A DNA stretch of 64,000 nt from Batillaria attramentaria (Eukaryota > Mollusca > Gastropoda > Batillariidae): contig JACVVK020000146.1 in NCBI GenBank assembly GCA_018292915.2, positions 90,001 through 154,000 of the forward strand, in the 5' to 3' direction. Positions 12,402 through 25,376 of this stretch are shown here, one piece after another (within the stretch, counting starts at the first letter, position 1; each line of letters starts with the position of its first letter). The notes under the pieces were generated by a model. That model was not told where the DNA came from and did not search any database. It worked only from the letters and a program-made list of their open reading frames with translations. The position numbers and the translations under genes are program-made.

Positions 12402-15400
12402 ACCACGCATACATCTCTTTTGGGTCTAATCTTTGGCTGTGATTTCCTATCAGGGTATTTTACATCCTTTTGGGGGTGTTACATTACTCCTACGTGGGAA
12501 GTTTGAAACTTTATCATTTATCGCGAACAACACACTAAGGAAAACTTCCAGTAAGAGTATAGAGTACGCGTTTCTACGCTTCTTCGTCACAAAGACATCT
12601 TGTCAGGAGACACTTGCACGATATCCTCTACATGTGGCGCGCTGTGCAAGTACCTTGATGTCAACATTCTTATTAATAGGAAGTACAAACCAAAACCACC
12701 GATACCCAAAATTAGGAAGGAAATGGAATACATGTGCATGCACCAAGGAGAGACAGCGACAGCATCTGGCAGTAAATGCAATGACTTGATTAACTCGGGA
12801 ACCAATGATAGCTCTTGGTACGACCTCGACTTTCAGCCACGTGCTGGGCTCATGACTTGACGCGCTGTCATAGATCTGAACGAGTGGGACGAATGGGAGA
12901 AAAGATCAGACTGTTAACACTTGAAAAAGTGCTCTTGGGCAAAATAAATTTATTCCAGATTTTTCAAACTGGGAACCTCCTAGGAACAAACACACACATT
13001 TGGGATATTGCTACTATGTGGTAGGTCCTATTCCTTAACCTCTGGGGCACCTTCTCAACTTCTTCAACAACGGCTCGATCCTTCTCAACTCCTGTCTGTC
13101 TTCTACGGCTCTCTGCGATTTTTCAAACTCTATGCTTGTCCATATGAATTTTTTGTTGACACGCTGTATAGTGTGTCAAACGAACTCCACCTGTATAGTG
13201 TGTCAAACGAACTCCACCTGATATCCGGCGTAGCACGCAATCATTGCACGCAAAATATCAGGCATACACGAGGACACTTGTAAGATTTTCCCCCAATATC
13301 TATAACTACTCTCCACCCTGTTTTTACGACCCAAATTTAACGTGACACCGGAAGAAAAGGTCTCCTTCTCGCGACCTGTCAAATCTCTGCACCGCGAGCG
13401 TCCATTGATAAGCAAAAGGTAAAATGCACGCGGGGTATAATGAATACAACTCCAAACCGCAAACCACTTCAAGCTGCTGTTTGACGTAACAGGAAGCTTA
13501 TCAAATTCTGTACTGCGCGCGCATGAGAACCGAAACCTTGAGCGCTGTTGTTGTCCTGGCGTATTCAATAAGTTCCTTCTTATTCGCTGTATTGGTTTAG
13601 CTGTGAAGGTGATAGTGCATCAAGGAAAATGCTGGCGGACCTAGCACTTAAATAGATATCGTGTTCGCACGAATTTTCCTTATACCTTTTACAAAATGAA
13701 TGCATGAAGCTAGTGCATTCTTGACAGTCGTCAAAAACAAAATTATCTGACGCCCATAAAAAATTTTCCTCATAGGCTTGTCGCAGTAAACATTTGCATA
13801 CTTGTGTGTCACACTTACAGTGTATTTCCTTCAGTACGGCCTAGATTCATGAGTATTTTACTTGTGTCTGTCCTGTCTGTATCTCACGATACGTTTGCAA
13901 TCCGACATCAACAGATACTGCAAAATGCTCACTGACAAACTGAGACCTACCCCCCCCCCCCCCCCGCACCCCCCCCCTCTCTCTCTCTCTCTCATAATTC
14001 GTGAACCGCCGTTGCAAAGGTTGCATTAATTGAATTTTTATTGAGCATGTCATAAGTACGTCTTGTTTATGCTCAAACTGTGTTCCTGTACTTCCACCAG
14101 TGCAACATAATAAATCAGTTTAAACCAACAGATACTGCAGGATCTGAAGGAAAAAAAACACTGACCAATATATGATCTGATCGAAATGCACGAAACATTA
14201 CAAATCAGAACAAGCGTACGCCCGGCGTAAGGACAAGGGATGTAGGATAAGTTGTATAAACTACGTCACTTTTCATGTTCAGGGGCGTTTCGTGTCATGT
14301 TTTCCAGGCGGAAGAAAAACCCAAAGATTCCAATCAACAAGAGAAGAAGTAGAAGGGGAAAAAACACAAAGGTCGCACCCCACTGAACTGTTGGCATTCC
14401 ATTTTTGGAACAAATTATCCAAAGACAATAACCATTCGTGAAGTATTCAGATATTACGAAAGAAAAAGAAGCTCTCCTTATCGTAACACGTTTTCCAAGA
14501 GAAGCACAGGCCAACTACAGGAGACAAAACACAAAATTTCAATGCAATGACTAATCTGAATCTTTTCTCTCTCAGCTTTACAGTATTTAGTGCTCATTAT
14601 TGGTAACCATGACAAATGGTCTTTGGTGTGTCGACAGTACAGAAGCTGCATGGTGAATCACGCCCTTCACATTGCGCCGGAGAAGGCCGAATGAAAAAGA
14701 GCGAGTTTGGCGAAGCTGACACTAAGTTGTATGCTTTGGGAATGGTCCGGGGAGACGAGGGAAGACTACCGTCGAAGGATCCAAGCGCCTTGGATTTTGA
14801 TAAGCACTTATGCCCTTTGACTATGTGAGGGTAGAAGGGGCAAGAACGAAGACAAGAAGAAAAGACAACGATGTTCGATGAGAAAGTGACGGAAGTGAAT
14901 AGGACGGATGTGGAGGTTGGGGAGGGGGGGGAATGGGTGATGGTAAGAGGGACATTACGGGACGGGGAAAAAGAGGGGTAGGGGGTGGGGGAAGAGGGGG
15001 GCAGGGGGAGGGGGGCGCCAGGGATGACAGTGCCCGGCTGCTCCATCTTTCTTTGCCCTTCTAAAAACAAGCGTCATCAGCAGCAGCAGCAGAAACCTTG
15101 TCAGCGACGTTCGGCCAATCAATGAGCCTATCAGCGACCCGACCCCTTCTCCCCTTTGTCCCATGTTCCCATCCCCCCACCCCCACCCCCTCTCCACTCC
15201 CCCCCCCCTCCTTCAAACTCCTCTCCCAGTGCAAACCAATCAATACGACCCCCATCTATCAGGGCATGCCGCCTTGCCTTTTTCTGACACCCCACTACAA
15301 GTTTAGACCCTTTCCCCGACCTCGGTAAGAAGTGAGGTAATTTTAAAAGTTCTCACCCCATCAACTCCCCAAGATGATGTGCAGGGTAGGATGTGTGGGC

Positions 15401-15827
15401 TTGCACTTGCAAGATATTTGCCTAAAACGCCGTGCCAGTTACGCATTTTCCCTTTCAGCCAAGGCTCCAAGAGAAGCGATTTACAGGGCGTTTCTGTGAC
15501 AGAAGCTGTCATCACTACACGCTTCTCATTCGATACAACCATTATGCAATCCTTCTCTGAGACCGACAGAAAGCGCCTGACCGCATGATGTGACTGGCGC
15601 CCCGGAGTTTCTCAGTTAACGAGTGGCATACTTATTAAATGCTTGCACGCATCGGCTTTACTATAACCACTCGTACTAATGTCATTTAAATCTCTACATT
15701 TGACACGCGTCATTGTGATATTCCCATGGGGTACTTTTTCATCGGTGTACACGTGTAAGTTAGCACTTACAAGCAAAGAAACGGCATTAACGAATCTCGT
15801 CCGTTAACTTGATATTCCGGTTTACAA
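12402..15827. other. No gene seen; one 27-bp duplication and C/G runs
   Basis: CTGTATAGTGTGTCAAACGA plus ACTCCAC is duplicated exactly at 13164-13190 and 13191-13217. A C-run/(CT)n block lies at about 13951-13993. The 14.9-15.2 kb stretch is G-rich then C-rich. No convincing exon was found. Confidence 0.5.
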
Positions 15828-16130
15828 TGATATGCACTGGTCCCATGAGGAAGCTTCTGCCACACAGCCGAAACTCGCCCACTCTACGGTTACAACTCTC
15901 TGGTGCCTCCCTTGTCATGACACATCATGCGATGTGGATGACAACAAGGTCAGCACCGCAAGTGCCATAGTCCCTGGAATGGTTGAGGCCGAGGTATTTA
16001 TGCCAATAAAGCGCGGAATGTGGCCCTGCCACGCAGTCCTAAAACATGCCGGACCTCCACAGCATCATTATACCACCACCCTCATCATCATGCATGTCCT
16101 TGTTTCAGGGCCATCTCTTGATTCCAGAGT
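15828..16130 (+). mobile_element. SINE-3 copy, 5'-truncated
   Basis: It matches the body of the complete SINE-3 at 46.57 kb. Shared landmarks in order are TGCCACACAGCCGA, CATGCGATGTGGATGA, CCGCAAGTGCCATAGT, GGTATTTATGCC, GCGGAATGTGGCCCTGCC and GGACCTCCACAGCATCAT. The tRNA-like head and poly(A) are missing. It is clearly older than the 46-kb copy. Confidence 0.8.
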
Positions 16131-17018
16131 CCATCCATGGGTTTGCGAGGACATGGATCAGCTAACAACATCAGCCACAAAAACATAAACAACAGAGCAA
16201 AGGGTCATGGCGTCCACGGATAAACCCGAAAGAGAAGAAACAACAAGAACAAAAACAACCCTTTCATTTTCAGACAAAAACTGTCACCAAACGATCACTG
16301 TTGTAAATAGTTTGAAAAGAAATACGAATTCCCCGTCCATGCACAAACCTGATTAAGGATAACTGCATATCTTTATGCGCGAAACGTGTAATGTTTCAGC
16401 GTAAATTGTCCTGTGGAAATTAAAACGCCATACTCGTCAGTCTGAAGAAAACCATCAGACGAACAAAATAACAGCTATCTCAGGTCAAAAGTCAGATTTC
16501 TTTTTAACTTTCTCTCTTTAAACGTGTTTTCGTGACCAGCTTATTGCAGTTCAAGCCGGGTTTTTTTGTTTTTGTTTTTTCCTTTTTTTTTTTTCTAGAA
16601 TCTGTACCGGTGTCCTTTGCCAGAGCAGCTTCTTTTCTTCTGAAATAAAGTCTAATAGACTTCCCGGTTCCCAACCCAAGTAATGACTGATAAACTTAGC
16701 CATTATTGGAAACGGTTATTTTCCGCGAACTAAATCAAGCCCCTTGGCCGTCATTTTCTGCCTCTCATGTCTATACGGTTTCCGGTCTCGATTCAGCCTT
16801 AGACAAGGTTCAGCGCGTACAATAGCTGTGTTAGCTGTTTCAATACAAAGGGGGGGGGGGGGGGGGGAAGGGAGGGGAAACGGGGTTTTCGTACATGCAT
16901 TGAACACGAAAAAGAAAACCATACCTTAAGTCACCCGCCAACCTACTGTACTATTCCCACTAGAAAACACGAGCGTAGCGAAAATCAGAAGAAGAAAACA
17001 AAAAAGCCGAACCTTAAG
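16131..17018. other. No gene seen; poly-G run
   Basis: Unique-looking sequence with a G run of about 17 at 16850-16867. A small GCATA...TATGC hairpin before GCGAAACG near 16362-16388 was considered as a ribozyme and rejected. Confidence 0.45.
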
Positions 17019-17030
17019 CTCAATCGTGAA

Positions 17031-17176
17031 GGGTGGGTGGGTGGGTATTTAGGGGTTTAACGTCCTTTTCCATCACAAAAGGTTAATATCAAAGTCCGGA
17101 CAACGAGGACACATTTTTGGATTCCAGCCAGGATTCGAACTGACGACCCGAGCACTGAAAGTCAAATGCTCTACCA
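17031..17176 (-). mobile_element. SINE-1 with probable target duplications
   Basis: The minus strand shows the tRNA-like head, GTCGTCAGTTCGAATCC as box B, and the tail GATGGAAAAGGACGTTAAAC. Flanks CTCAATCGTGAA (17019-17030) and CTCAATCTTAAA (17177-17188) match at 10 of 12 bases, consistent with an aged target-site duplication. The body carries small deletions. Confidence 0.78.
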
Positions 17177-17486
17177 CTCAATCTTAAAAGACATTTATCC
17201 AAATTTTCTGTTTCTTTCATAAAACAACAGTTTCAAAAGACATATGTTCCAGCTGATGCTCATACGTGTATTACAAATCCTGTTCACGCACGCGACTAAT
17301 TTGACCAAAATCATTTCCATGGGTACGTTACTTTACTATATCGACCCCAACGGGCCCAAGCGGGATAAGACACAACCACACTCCCTCCTGCCAAATCTCA
17401 AGTTCTCGGACAAATGCGAAAAAAACTGAAGACCACCCATTACAACGAAAAGCCCATCGCGCCCTTCTGCGGACAGCTGGTTCGGC

Positions 17487-17700
17487 TGGTGGGCGGTGGT
17501 GGTGGTGGTGGAGGAGGGGGTGCTCACGTCCTTTTCCACCAAGTAAGGGTGATACCAAAGATGGGCATGGCCTTAAAACAAGCTAGCACAATATCACCAC
17601 CTTCTCTCTCCCCCCGGTACTGATCAAGCTTCCTGCACGGATTCGAACTCAGGATCCAACCTCTGACAGTCCAACACTCTACCAGCTCGGCCCGGCGTCC
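17487..17700 (-). mobile_element. SINE-1, diverged
   Basis: The minus strand shows a head with GAGCTGGTAGAGTGTTGGAC and CTGAGTTCGAATCC, and a tail with TGGTGGAAAAGGACGTGAGC. An internal CT/GA-rich insertion lengthens it compared with other copies. (GGT)n lies at its 3' end (about 17494-17512). Confidence 0.75.
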
Positions 17701-20700
17701 CACTCCCAGCCCCCCCCCCCCCCCTCCTTTGTTCAGCTGAGCAAATATTGCACACTAGTTTAGTTCAGTGGTCAGACAAGCGCTATCGCGCCTAATTTTA
17801 TTGCCTGGTTGATTTGAGACACCGTGACTCCAACCGCACAATCCCCCTTGTCGGTTTTATAGCGGGTTGGTCAAGGTAGATAGACAAACACTGTCTTGCA
17901 GCATCACCGTCTCTCCATCTGGACCCCCACCGCATGAACCAGCGCCCCCATAAAGAAGCAGTGTCTTCGTGGTGGGGGCCATAAAAAGTGATATATCATG
18001 AAAGAAATAAAACCTAGGTTGAATATGTAGCGGAAAAGATGTAAATTCCGCATAAGACATTGGCCATAAAGAGCATGTTATTGGTTTCAGGATGAATATT
18101 TTATTTGGGTATGTATTCCAGGGTATAAACGATTGAAGACATAAAAAGAGGAAGTAATCTCTTTGTCCTGCGTGATACATTTGGTGCGTAGAAATCCCTG
18201 TGACACCTGTACCCATGAAAAACGGTCGTAAAATATATAACCACCGTGTATTTGTGACTGTATCTCTCCGCAGAATTTATTCATACGTGTCAGCAAAATA
18301 TGCACAGTCTCCAGTTTGTTTTCTTCACACTAACAGTTTTACAGTCGCCCAGTAGGTTATATGATTGTTTTTAATATCGGCACGGAGACACACGCGCTCG
18401 ATTTACGACCGCTTGCAGCAGCACTATCTTTTGTTTCTGCTCCACAAACAAAACTGAGAGGTACCGAACTATGATATATTACGCCACATTTAGGTCACAG
18501 TGAGTCAAGTGTCAAAAAGCCCCTAAACGTGTCACGATTTTCCTTATTGACAGAGATCAAGACCAACTACTCATACAAGTGTTAATCAAAATTCCGAGTG
18601 ACATCATGGCGTCACGTGAACCTTACAGTGTCCTTCATACAGCAACAGCCTTTGTTTTGATTTTAAAATTTAACAGATCCAGTTTTTTTTTTTAAAATTA
18701 TTATTCCTAAAGCTCCTCGCTTCTGACCAGGAGAGCGAGTGACTCACTATTACTCACTATGTCGAGAACACAGAGTTCTAAATTTGTCTAGTTCCGTGGT
18801 CGAGAATAACCGTAAGCTATGCATGACAAGAGAATGGGGTTAACTGCAGCTGACAATGATACGAACCCGTTGTACAAATACAAGCAAACTTCTCAGATGC
18901 CAGAATAACTTAAGAATTTAAAACCTCACTGGCAATGTATGACGCAGATCGTTGTTCAAGGGTTTTTTGTTGTTGTGTTTTGTTGTTGTTGTTGTTGTTT
19001 TGTTTTGGGTTTTTTTGGTGTTTTTTTGTTTTGTTTTTTTTTTTTGTTTTTTTTTGGGGGGGGGGGGGGGGTTGGTAATCATCAAACTGTATATGCCCTA
19101 CTTTCATTCTGTTGATACTTGAAACATCAAAGTGAAGCAGTTTTCAGTTGTCAATTGTTTACTACATGGCAGGAGCTGCCTTTCCGATACGACTCGGACT
19201 TTCCGACCGAAAACTCAACTGAAGCTTGGGGTGATTTTTTTCCCTCTGCTTTTTTATGTGTGCATTTATCTTTTCCTTGTTTTTCATCCCGGTCTTAACC
19301 TTTCATGAGCAAACGACTTCAGCATGACCTGCCAGAGACAAAGCAAAGGAAGCTATGAGCCCCGTCTGCCTCAAAACCAACCTTCCCGAGCGCTGACACT
19401 GAAACGAAACCAAATAGATGAAGTCAAAGTCAAGACAGAAAATCACTTCCGCTGCCCATAACCTCTGCTTGGACAAGCAGAACCTGACTGAGAGAAACCC
19501 CAGCGAGCGGTGCGGCCATTTGTTTGTGTCAGGATACAAGGGAACAAGTGTAGTTGAATGAGCTACCTTTCCTACGGGCCGCCCGTGCACACGAGAGTCA
19601 ACAGCTAAACATGTCGCACACGGGAAGGCATCACGTTAGGTCTACAGCAATGGCCGAGAGCTGGACAAGTATGGTATATCCCAGGTTGGCGGCGGGTAAA
19701 CAGGATATATTTGTTTGCTCCCGCCGAAAGGGAAAATGCTGAGCAAACGCTGCAGTCCTGCCTGGTCAACCCGTCCGCCTCCTACACTCATTCCGGCCAA
19801 TCTCCTGCCGTGCCTAACGCTCACAGTAGTGTCCCCTTCCTCGTGTTCAAAATGCCGAAGCGGCAAGTCAGCTACCCGCGCTTTGTCTTTTTTTTTCCAT
19901 TGAGAACTTGACCTCCACTGAAAGACCTTTAACGATGTTGACCCGGCTTCAAAATTTGATTTGACTCCTGCAAAAATTCCAGCAAACCTGCATGGTAAAC
20001 GACCGACGTTGCCACTGCATGTCACACTGACTGACTGAGTCTGCACTACTTCAAGTCCTCATGGCCCCGGCGCCTCAAGAACTCAGTGTGCCAACTTGAC
20101 GACTCCGAGTCAACAAGAATGCGCTCTGTAACAAACTACTACCGCCTCCTTCACCGAGGACAATGATAATACAATAAAATAAACAATAAAATAAAAATCA
20201 TGGGGGGAAAATCACCACTGTGAGTGTGACACTCCGTGCAAAATCACTGAGTCCGGCAGACCCCTTCACAATACTCCCTCAACACTGAGTGTCCGTGCGC
20301 ATCTGCCATAACTTGACTTGAGCATGCCACTATCAAATGACGGTCAGTAAGATTCATGGAGAAAACGTTCCACTTGTCTTTACCCTTTCAACGTCTCGAC
20401 ATATGAAGCTGACGCCAGATATCTTATTTTCTCGTTTCCGATGTAAATCACGTGCATATATTGCTTCCGCCACGGTGCACGGCGTGCACTGAGCCCGTTC
20501 GACAAAACAGGTTGCCAGGGTCCAACTATTCCAGGTTGTACGTGCAATAGAGAAGGACAGCAGGAATGAAAACAAGTGTCGTAATGCCGGTAACATGTTT
20601 CCGGAAAAGTGAAAATTTTTGCCGCAGCCATTTTATTTTTTAAGTCACTTTTTTCTTTACTCACGTATAAAACAAAGTTTTCAATGTTTAAAAGCACATC

Positions 20701-20756
20701 CCGAATTGTGTACATGTACAAAACCCCTCTTTTAAAAAAAAATTTTTTTAAATCAG
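17701..20756. other. No gene seen; T/G-rich block
   Basis: A 110-base (GTT)n/T-rich block ends in about G16 at 18958-19073. The rest is unique-looking sequence without a recognisable exon. Confidence 0.5.
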
Positions 20757-20902
20757 TGAGTGAGTGTAACGCCCTTTTCCACCACGTTCGGGTGATATCA
20801 AAGAGAAAAAGGCCAGCACAACTATTTGGCCCCAGCGGCCGGGATTTGAACTCACGACCCAAGCACTGAAAATCCAACGCTCTACCATTCGGCTTCAGTG
20901 TC
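20757..20902 (-). mobile_element. SINE-1 copy
   Basis: The minus strand reads GAATGGTAGAGCGTTGGA, then GGTCGTGAGTTCAAATCCCG, GGCCAAATAGTTGTGCTGG, GATATCACCC and GTGGAAAAGGGCGTTAC. The end of the tail is replaced by GAGTGAGTGA-like sequence. No clear target duplication was seen. Confidence 0.82.
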
Positions 20903-20947
20903 CGCGGGTATAGAAGTATCGGGACTGTCTGCTGACAAAGTGACGGG

Positions 20948-20948
<1 letters not shown>

Positions 20949-21044
<96 letters not shown>

Positions 21045-21050
21045 CGCGCG
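20949..21050. repeat. (GT)n-(GC)n microsatellite
   Basis: About 43 GT units are followed by about 7 GC units. Alternating purine-pyrimidine sequence of this kind can adopt Z-DNA. Confidence 0.95.
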
Positions 21051-24000
21051 CTGAACGCATGCTACGAATTACGCCAAAATGGAGCGGATGATTACAGGCA
21101 CGCAATTTACCGAAACACGAAGTTCACCGACACAAGACAAATTTATAAATACGCGTAGACTCCGATAATAAATGTGGTGCCAAGCGTCTTCCAGAGGCGT
21201 TAAAGAATCCTTCCTATCTAAGTCCACCAAGACAAATTAGGTATCCCTTTCAAATAAATGACTAAGCATCATTCATCATCATTACACAGCATACTCAGTG
21301 GCTCTACCGAGAGAAAGACAAAGTGTACCGTGACAACAGTCTGCGAATGACTCATGTAGACTGAAGCGTGCGCATCAGTCATCCGATAAACCACTGCCAG
21401 CCAGGTTCCTGATTTCAGTGCCTGCCTGTCTGCCTGGTCTTCAGCGCTGATTTTCATGAACAAAAAACAGCTTTGAACGACCACTTACTGTTGCAATGGA
21501 TGTAAGCATTTTACTTTCTGAGCTACCACTCGAAACTGCTGAAAAACCACAGACAGTTGTTGATGCTGATGCGGTTTGACTGTGAAACAGTTTTTCACAC
21601 CAATTTTCGTGAAATGAGCTCAACTGTAAAGAATTTTTTACAGGGCTTCATGTCCACGTCGGACATCGGTCACAAACTATTCATTTTCTGAATGTCCGAT
21701 GGTACTGTCTTTCGAGCGCTGAAAGATGCCCGATGATTTTTGCGCGACAGTGAACACTGAAATATTCAGGACAATGTCCTATACTTTTACAGCTTGCAAG
21801 GACATTTTGTCCAATTATAGTGCCCATGAATATGAAGCCCTGCCTTCACTGTTATCTGTACACATGCATTTTCTAAAAGTTACCAACTTGGCCGGTCTTG
21901 CTGGAAGCTTTTGCTTGATTTAAACTTTAAAAAAAAAACTCTTTTCAAAACAATGTTAAAGCGAAAAGCTTTCACTCCCATTATACATGCACTGTACACA
22001 TCTGCAAGCCAGCTTATAATCCGTCAGCAAATCAGTTAATGGCCAACCATTCAACAAAAAGAAAAAAAAAAAAGTAGTAAACTGCCACACAAAAGAATTT
22101 AAATTACGCGAACGAAAGTGCTGTGCCCGACCAGACGCATACATAGACATGCATCTATGTACGATTCTGACCCTACAACGAGATACAGTGTATCCCAAAG
22201 CGGAATGCCTGGCCGGCGATCAGCCTTACCCCGCAGTCCCTTTGTCTGCATGCGACCTTGCCTGACACTGTCACTCAATAGCCCCATCTCGCTACTCCAG
22301 GCCCGGCTCCTTTTGTGTGTAAATAAGAAATGGGCCCCGCCATGACTCACACCCACCACGGCCTAAAGCCGGCATCAAGTCTTGTTAAAATAAATTACGC
22401 GACAATCCTGCATATACTGTGGCTAATAATTGCTCTCCATTTTCGGGGCCAGCTAAAATCAATACTCTCGCGCGGGAGTTCTCTCTCAGTGCCAGTGTGG
22501 TAGCACTAGCTGGCTGCAGTTCCCCTCCCTCTCTCTTTCTCTCTATCAGAAACTTACATTCACTGAGCTGTGAACTTGAACTCTTGGTTCCATGCACAGC
22601 TGCAGGCACTGCCGGGACAATTGGCAGAAGAAGCGAGGTCGCGTGAACAATAGTGCCGGAGTTCACTACTGAGACGGCAGAAGAAGCATTGTGGCTTCAT
22701 CAGTAATCGTTGTACGCGGAGTCTAATCACACCATAGTGTAACTTCAGCATGAGAGATGTGGTGGGGGCGGGAGTGGCGGGGTGTCCTTATCTGAGATTG
22801 CCAATGACTAACGGGACTCTTAACGGACACGTGTCGCGGCGGTTTCTGCAGTTTTATCAATTCAATCTACCCTACTGATGAACTCATCGCTAACGACAAA
22901 TGAAATAAATGTACAAATGTCATCTGTTTGCTAATCACAATTTCTTATTTTTTTAAATGCCCCAGGAAATATTTTTATTTTTTACTTCAACATTTTACCC
23001 CCCAGAGTAAAATTAGAAATTTGTTTAATTTTCAAAGAAAGTTATTGCTCTAATGCCATGCATTCCCCCCATTTCCACCCAACAACATTAAGTCAGTCAT
23101 AGATCACAGCAAACATATGGAGTCACAACAAAGTTGTTAAAAAAATGAAAAAGTGAAAAGTGTGGGGAAAACACTTACAGATGGCAGATGCATACAGATG
23201 CCAAACTCCCCAAAGAAAACTTGTAAACAATTTCACATTAGTAAATTAAAAAGCACCACACTAATATCCATCAATCACATGATAAAATCATCTACTGACA
23301 GTTACTGAGAAGGGAAGAACACTCAGCATCAAATGCTAAGCAATACCAAACCGTCGAGGTCCTCTGTGACAAAGACCATGACAGCGCAGGAGTTGTGAAA
23401 TAATCAATGAGCATTCAAATACACAGGCCACACAACCCCTGCTACTATGCCCTCTATGTACTCCCCCCCACTCGGAGGTTACTCATAGACCGGGAGGGAC
23501 ACGCGACCCTCTCAAAACACCCTACGGTGACAGCAGCAGCAACACTGAGTGGACACAAACAAAAACAACGGGACAAGTTTTCTTTAACAAAACTCGGCTA
23601 CAACTGAAAGGTCTCGCTGTCAACTTCCTTACCTTCTCACTCCTCTGACAGCAGCGGACGCACTGAGCCGCGGGTTTGGCGCGTATTCGGTGCCTATCTT
23701 TGTCACTGATCAATAACACGGCCTGGGTCGCTGGCGATATACTACTTCCATAGACTAAGCTATACAATTACGCGAAAGACGCAATGTCAGTCACCAACGC
23801 GCGAACCGCGTTGCGGTTAGTCACATGTTTACGGGCCTGCTGACCGGCATGAGGAGGCTGGATCAATGGGAAAATGGCTGAAAGAAATAGAGCTATGGGA
23901 GAATTGGTTGCTGGTGCATTTTGGACACGAAAGAATGTCGGAAATGTGCGAGAAACGAATGTCAAGTGCATGCGCTCCCCGGACATGTGCAGGCCTCTAG

Positions 24001-24150
24001 TACTTAACAATGGTTGCGTAGCGTGTTACGACGCTCATATTTCACTGCTGCAAACTTCGTGCATGCACCGCTCCGAGCAAAAATAATTTACATGCACAGC
24101 CAAGAGTGTCATTTGAATCGATTCTGATATCTAGACACAAAGTTTGCAAG
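21051..24150. other. No gene recognised upstream of fuz
   Basis: Low in repeats. Two minus-strand GTAAG-type donor sequences lie near 23637 and 24159 and are noted as a finding. No exon could be assigned to a known protein. Confidence 0.45.
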
Positions 24151-24249
24151 AGTACTTACCCGAAACGCCGTCCCAAACTAAGACAGCTGTTATCGGCTTT
24201 GAGCTAGTGCGCCATAGTGGTTTCCCATGCTTCCGCGGAAAAAATAGTT

Positions 24250-24262
24250 GGCGCATGCGTAG
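24250..24262. promoter_or_regulatory. NRF1-like motif in the putative fuz promoter
   Basis: GGCGCATGCGTAG lies about 15-27 bases upstream of the fuz ATG and matches the core of the NRF1 palindrome (GCGCATGCGC-type). No TATA box is obvious, which suits a TATA-less housekeeping-type start. The binding claim is inference. Confidence 0.4.
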
Positions 24263-24276
24263 TGAGTTGTTTTGAT

Positions 24277-24354
24277 ATGGCGGCGTACTTGCTATGCCTG
24301 TCTGCTGGTGGGGGGATTCCAATATTTTCTCGATCACACGGAGATTTGAAGGCG
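24277..24354 (+). CDS. fuz: Protein fuzzy, exon 1 (N-terminus)
   Basis: This exon encodes the first 26 residues of Fuzzy, starting at the ATG in GATATGGCGGCG. The peptide MAAYLLCLSAGGGIPIFSRS resembles the vertebrate start (HLLCLAASSGVPLFCRSS in human). These residues form the first strand of the N-terminal longin-type domain. The exon ends AAGGCG before the donor GTGAGC, in phase 0, and joins in frame to exon 2 at LPFPVIGS. Intron 1 is about 6.0 kb and full of repeats. The assignment rests on similarity, the position 5' of two stronger fuz exons and the phase match. Confidence 0.8.
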
Positions 24355-24984
24355 GTGAGCAATCAGTACCTAATATTTCAACTTTCTAAATGTGTATGTT
24401 TATTCCCGCATGTAACTTTGGCCAGGATTGCCTGCCTAAACACTCTATTTCAGTCGCAAGTCTCCACTTGTCAACGCGTCCCCACAAAAATTCGTCTGCT
24501 GGCAGTACAAAACGAAAGTGTGTAACTGTTTCTTTTGGTTGGAGGGTGATTGTTCAGAACATTTAAACTTTCTGTTTTGTGTAAGAAGCAATACACGTCA
24601 ATTCATAGCTGTTGAGAGCTGCAGATTTGAGCATAGCTGCTGAGTAAGGATAGAAAGGGAGTACTGATAACAGGTCTGAAAGTTTTTGTCCAGTGTGTTG
24701 CAAAACTTACGACTTTTATTGTCCATGGCTGATTCTGTAATAACGGGCGTAGACGTATTTTCAGAATGTACTTTCTCTCGTGCCTTCGCTGTTATACATT
24801 TATCACGAAATATTATGATAGTGTGTCAATTTAGAAAAACAAAAACTATATGTGATGCAGTACAGTCCCTGTCTTGTCTAGCTTAAAAAAAACAAACATA
24901 TAGAGACATTTAGGGGAAATAGTAGCGTAAAGTGGACTAATTTTTGTTTTCATTTGCAGTGTCTGTTCCCCTCATATATCTGTC

Positions 24985-25175
24985 TTTTGTGATGTTTTTC
25001 CCACACTTGTGATAGAGTAATAGGCATATTGTTTTCCCCACTTGTGATGGATAATAGGCATACTGTTTTTTCCCCTACTTGTGGTAGGGTAATCGGCATA
25101 CTGCTTTTTCCGCACTTGTGATAGGGTAATCGGCATACTGTTTTTCCCCCATTTGTAACTGGGTAATTGGCACAC
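24985..25175. repeat. 37-bp minisatellite, five units (fuz intron 1)
   Basis: Units align at ACTTGT starts 25005, 25040, 25077 and 25114 and at ATTTGT 25151. Each contains TAAT(A/C)GGCATA and a T-run/C-run. The spacings are 35, 37, 37 and 37 bp. Confidence 0.88.
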
Positions 25176-25183
25176 AGTGTGCA

Positions 25184-25186
<3 letters not shown>

Positions 25187-25223
<37 letters not shown>

Positions 25224-25240
25224 CGCATGCGCGCGCGCGC
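25187..25240. repeat. (GT)n-(GC)n microsatellite
   Basis: About 16 GT units are followed by GCGTGCGCATGCGCGCGCGC. Confidence 0.92.
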
Positions 25241-25294
25241 AAGTGAATACTCACATTCCTACACCATTTCAAGATTATAGTGTCTGTATGCACT

Positions 25295-25376
25295 AAACTG
25301 TCCAGCTTAAGCGCAGCGAGTCCTTGGCACTTGGAGAGGAGCTCTATAAAAACTACGTATTATTATTATTATCATA
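25295..25376 (+). mobile_element. LINE-like 3' tail fragment
   Basis: CTTAAGCGCAGCGAG and GAGCTCTATAAAAACTACG precede (TATT)n. The layout and key words resemble the tail of the LINE at 0.8-3.0 kb (AAGCGCTTAGAGCTC followed by (ATT)n). Probably a very short 5'-truncated insertion of a related element. Confidence 0.5.

Noticed and set aside
13203..13568. 121-residue minus-strand frame as a gene
   Set aside because: No domain, no similarity I recognise and no splice context. Length is within chance for this region.
16348..16388. Hammerhead-ribozyme-like CTGATTA ... GCGAAACG with a GCATA/TATGC stem
   Set aside because: The conserved CTGATGA core is not matched and no closing stem I or III with a cleavage site could be drawn.
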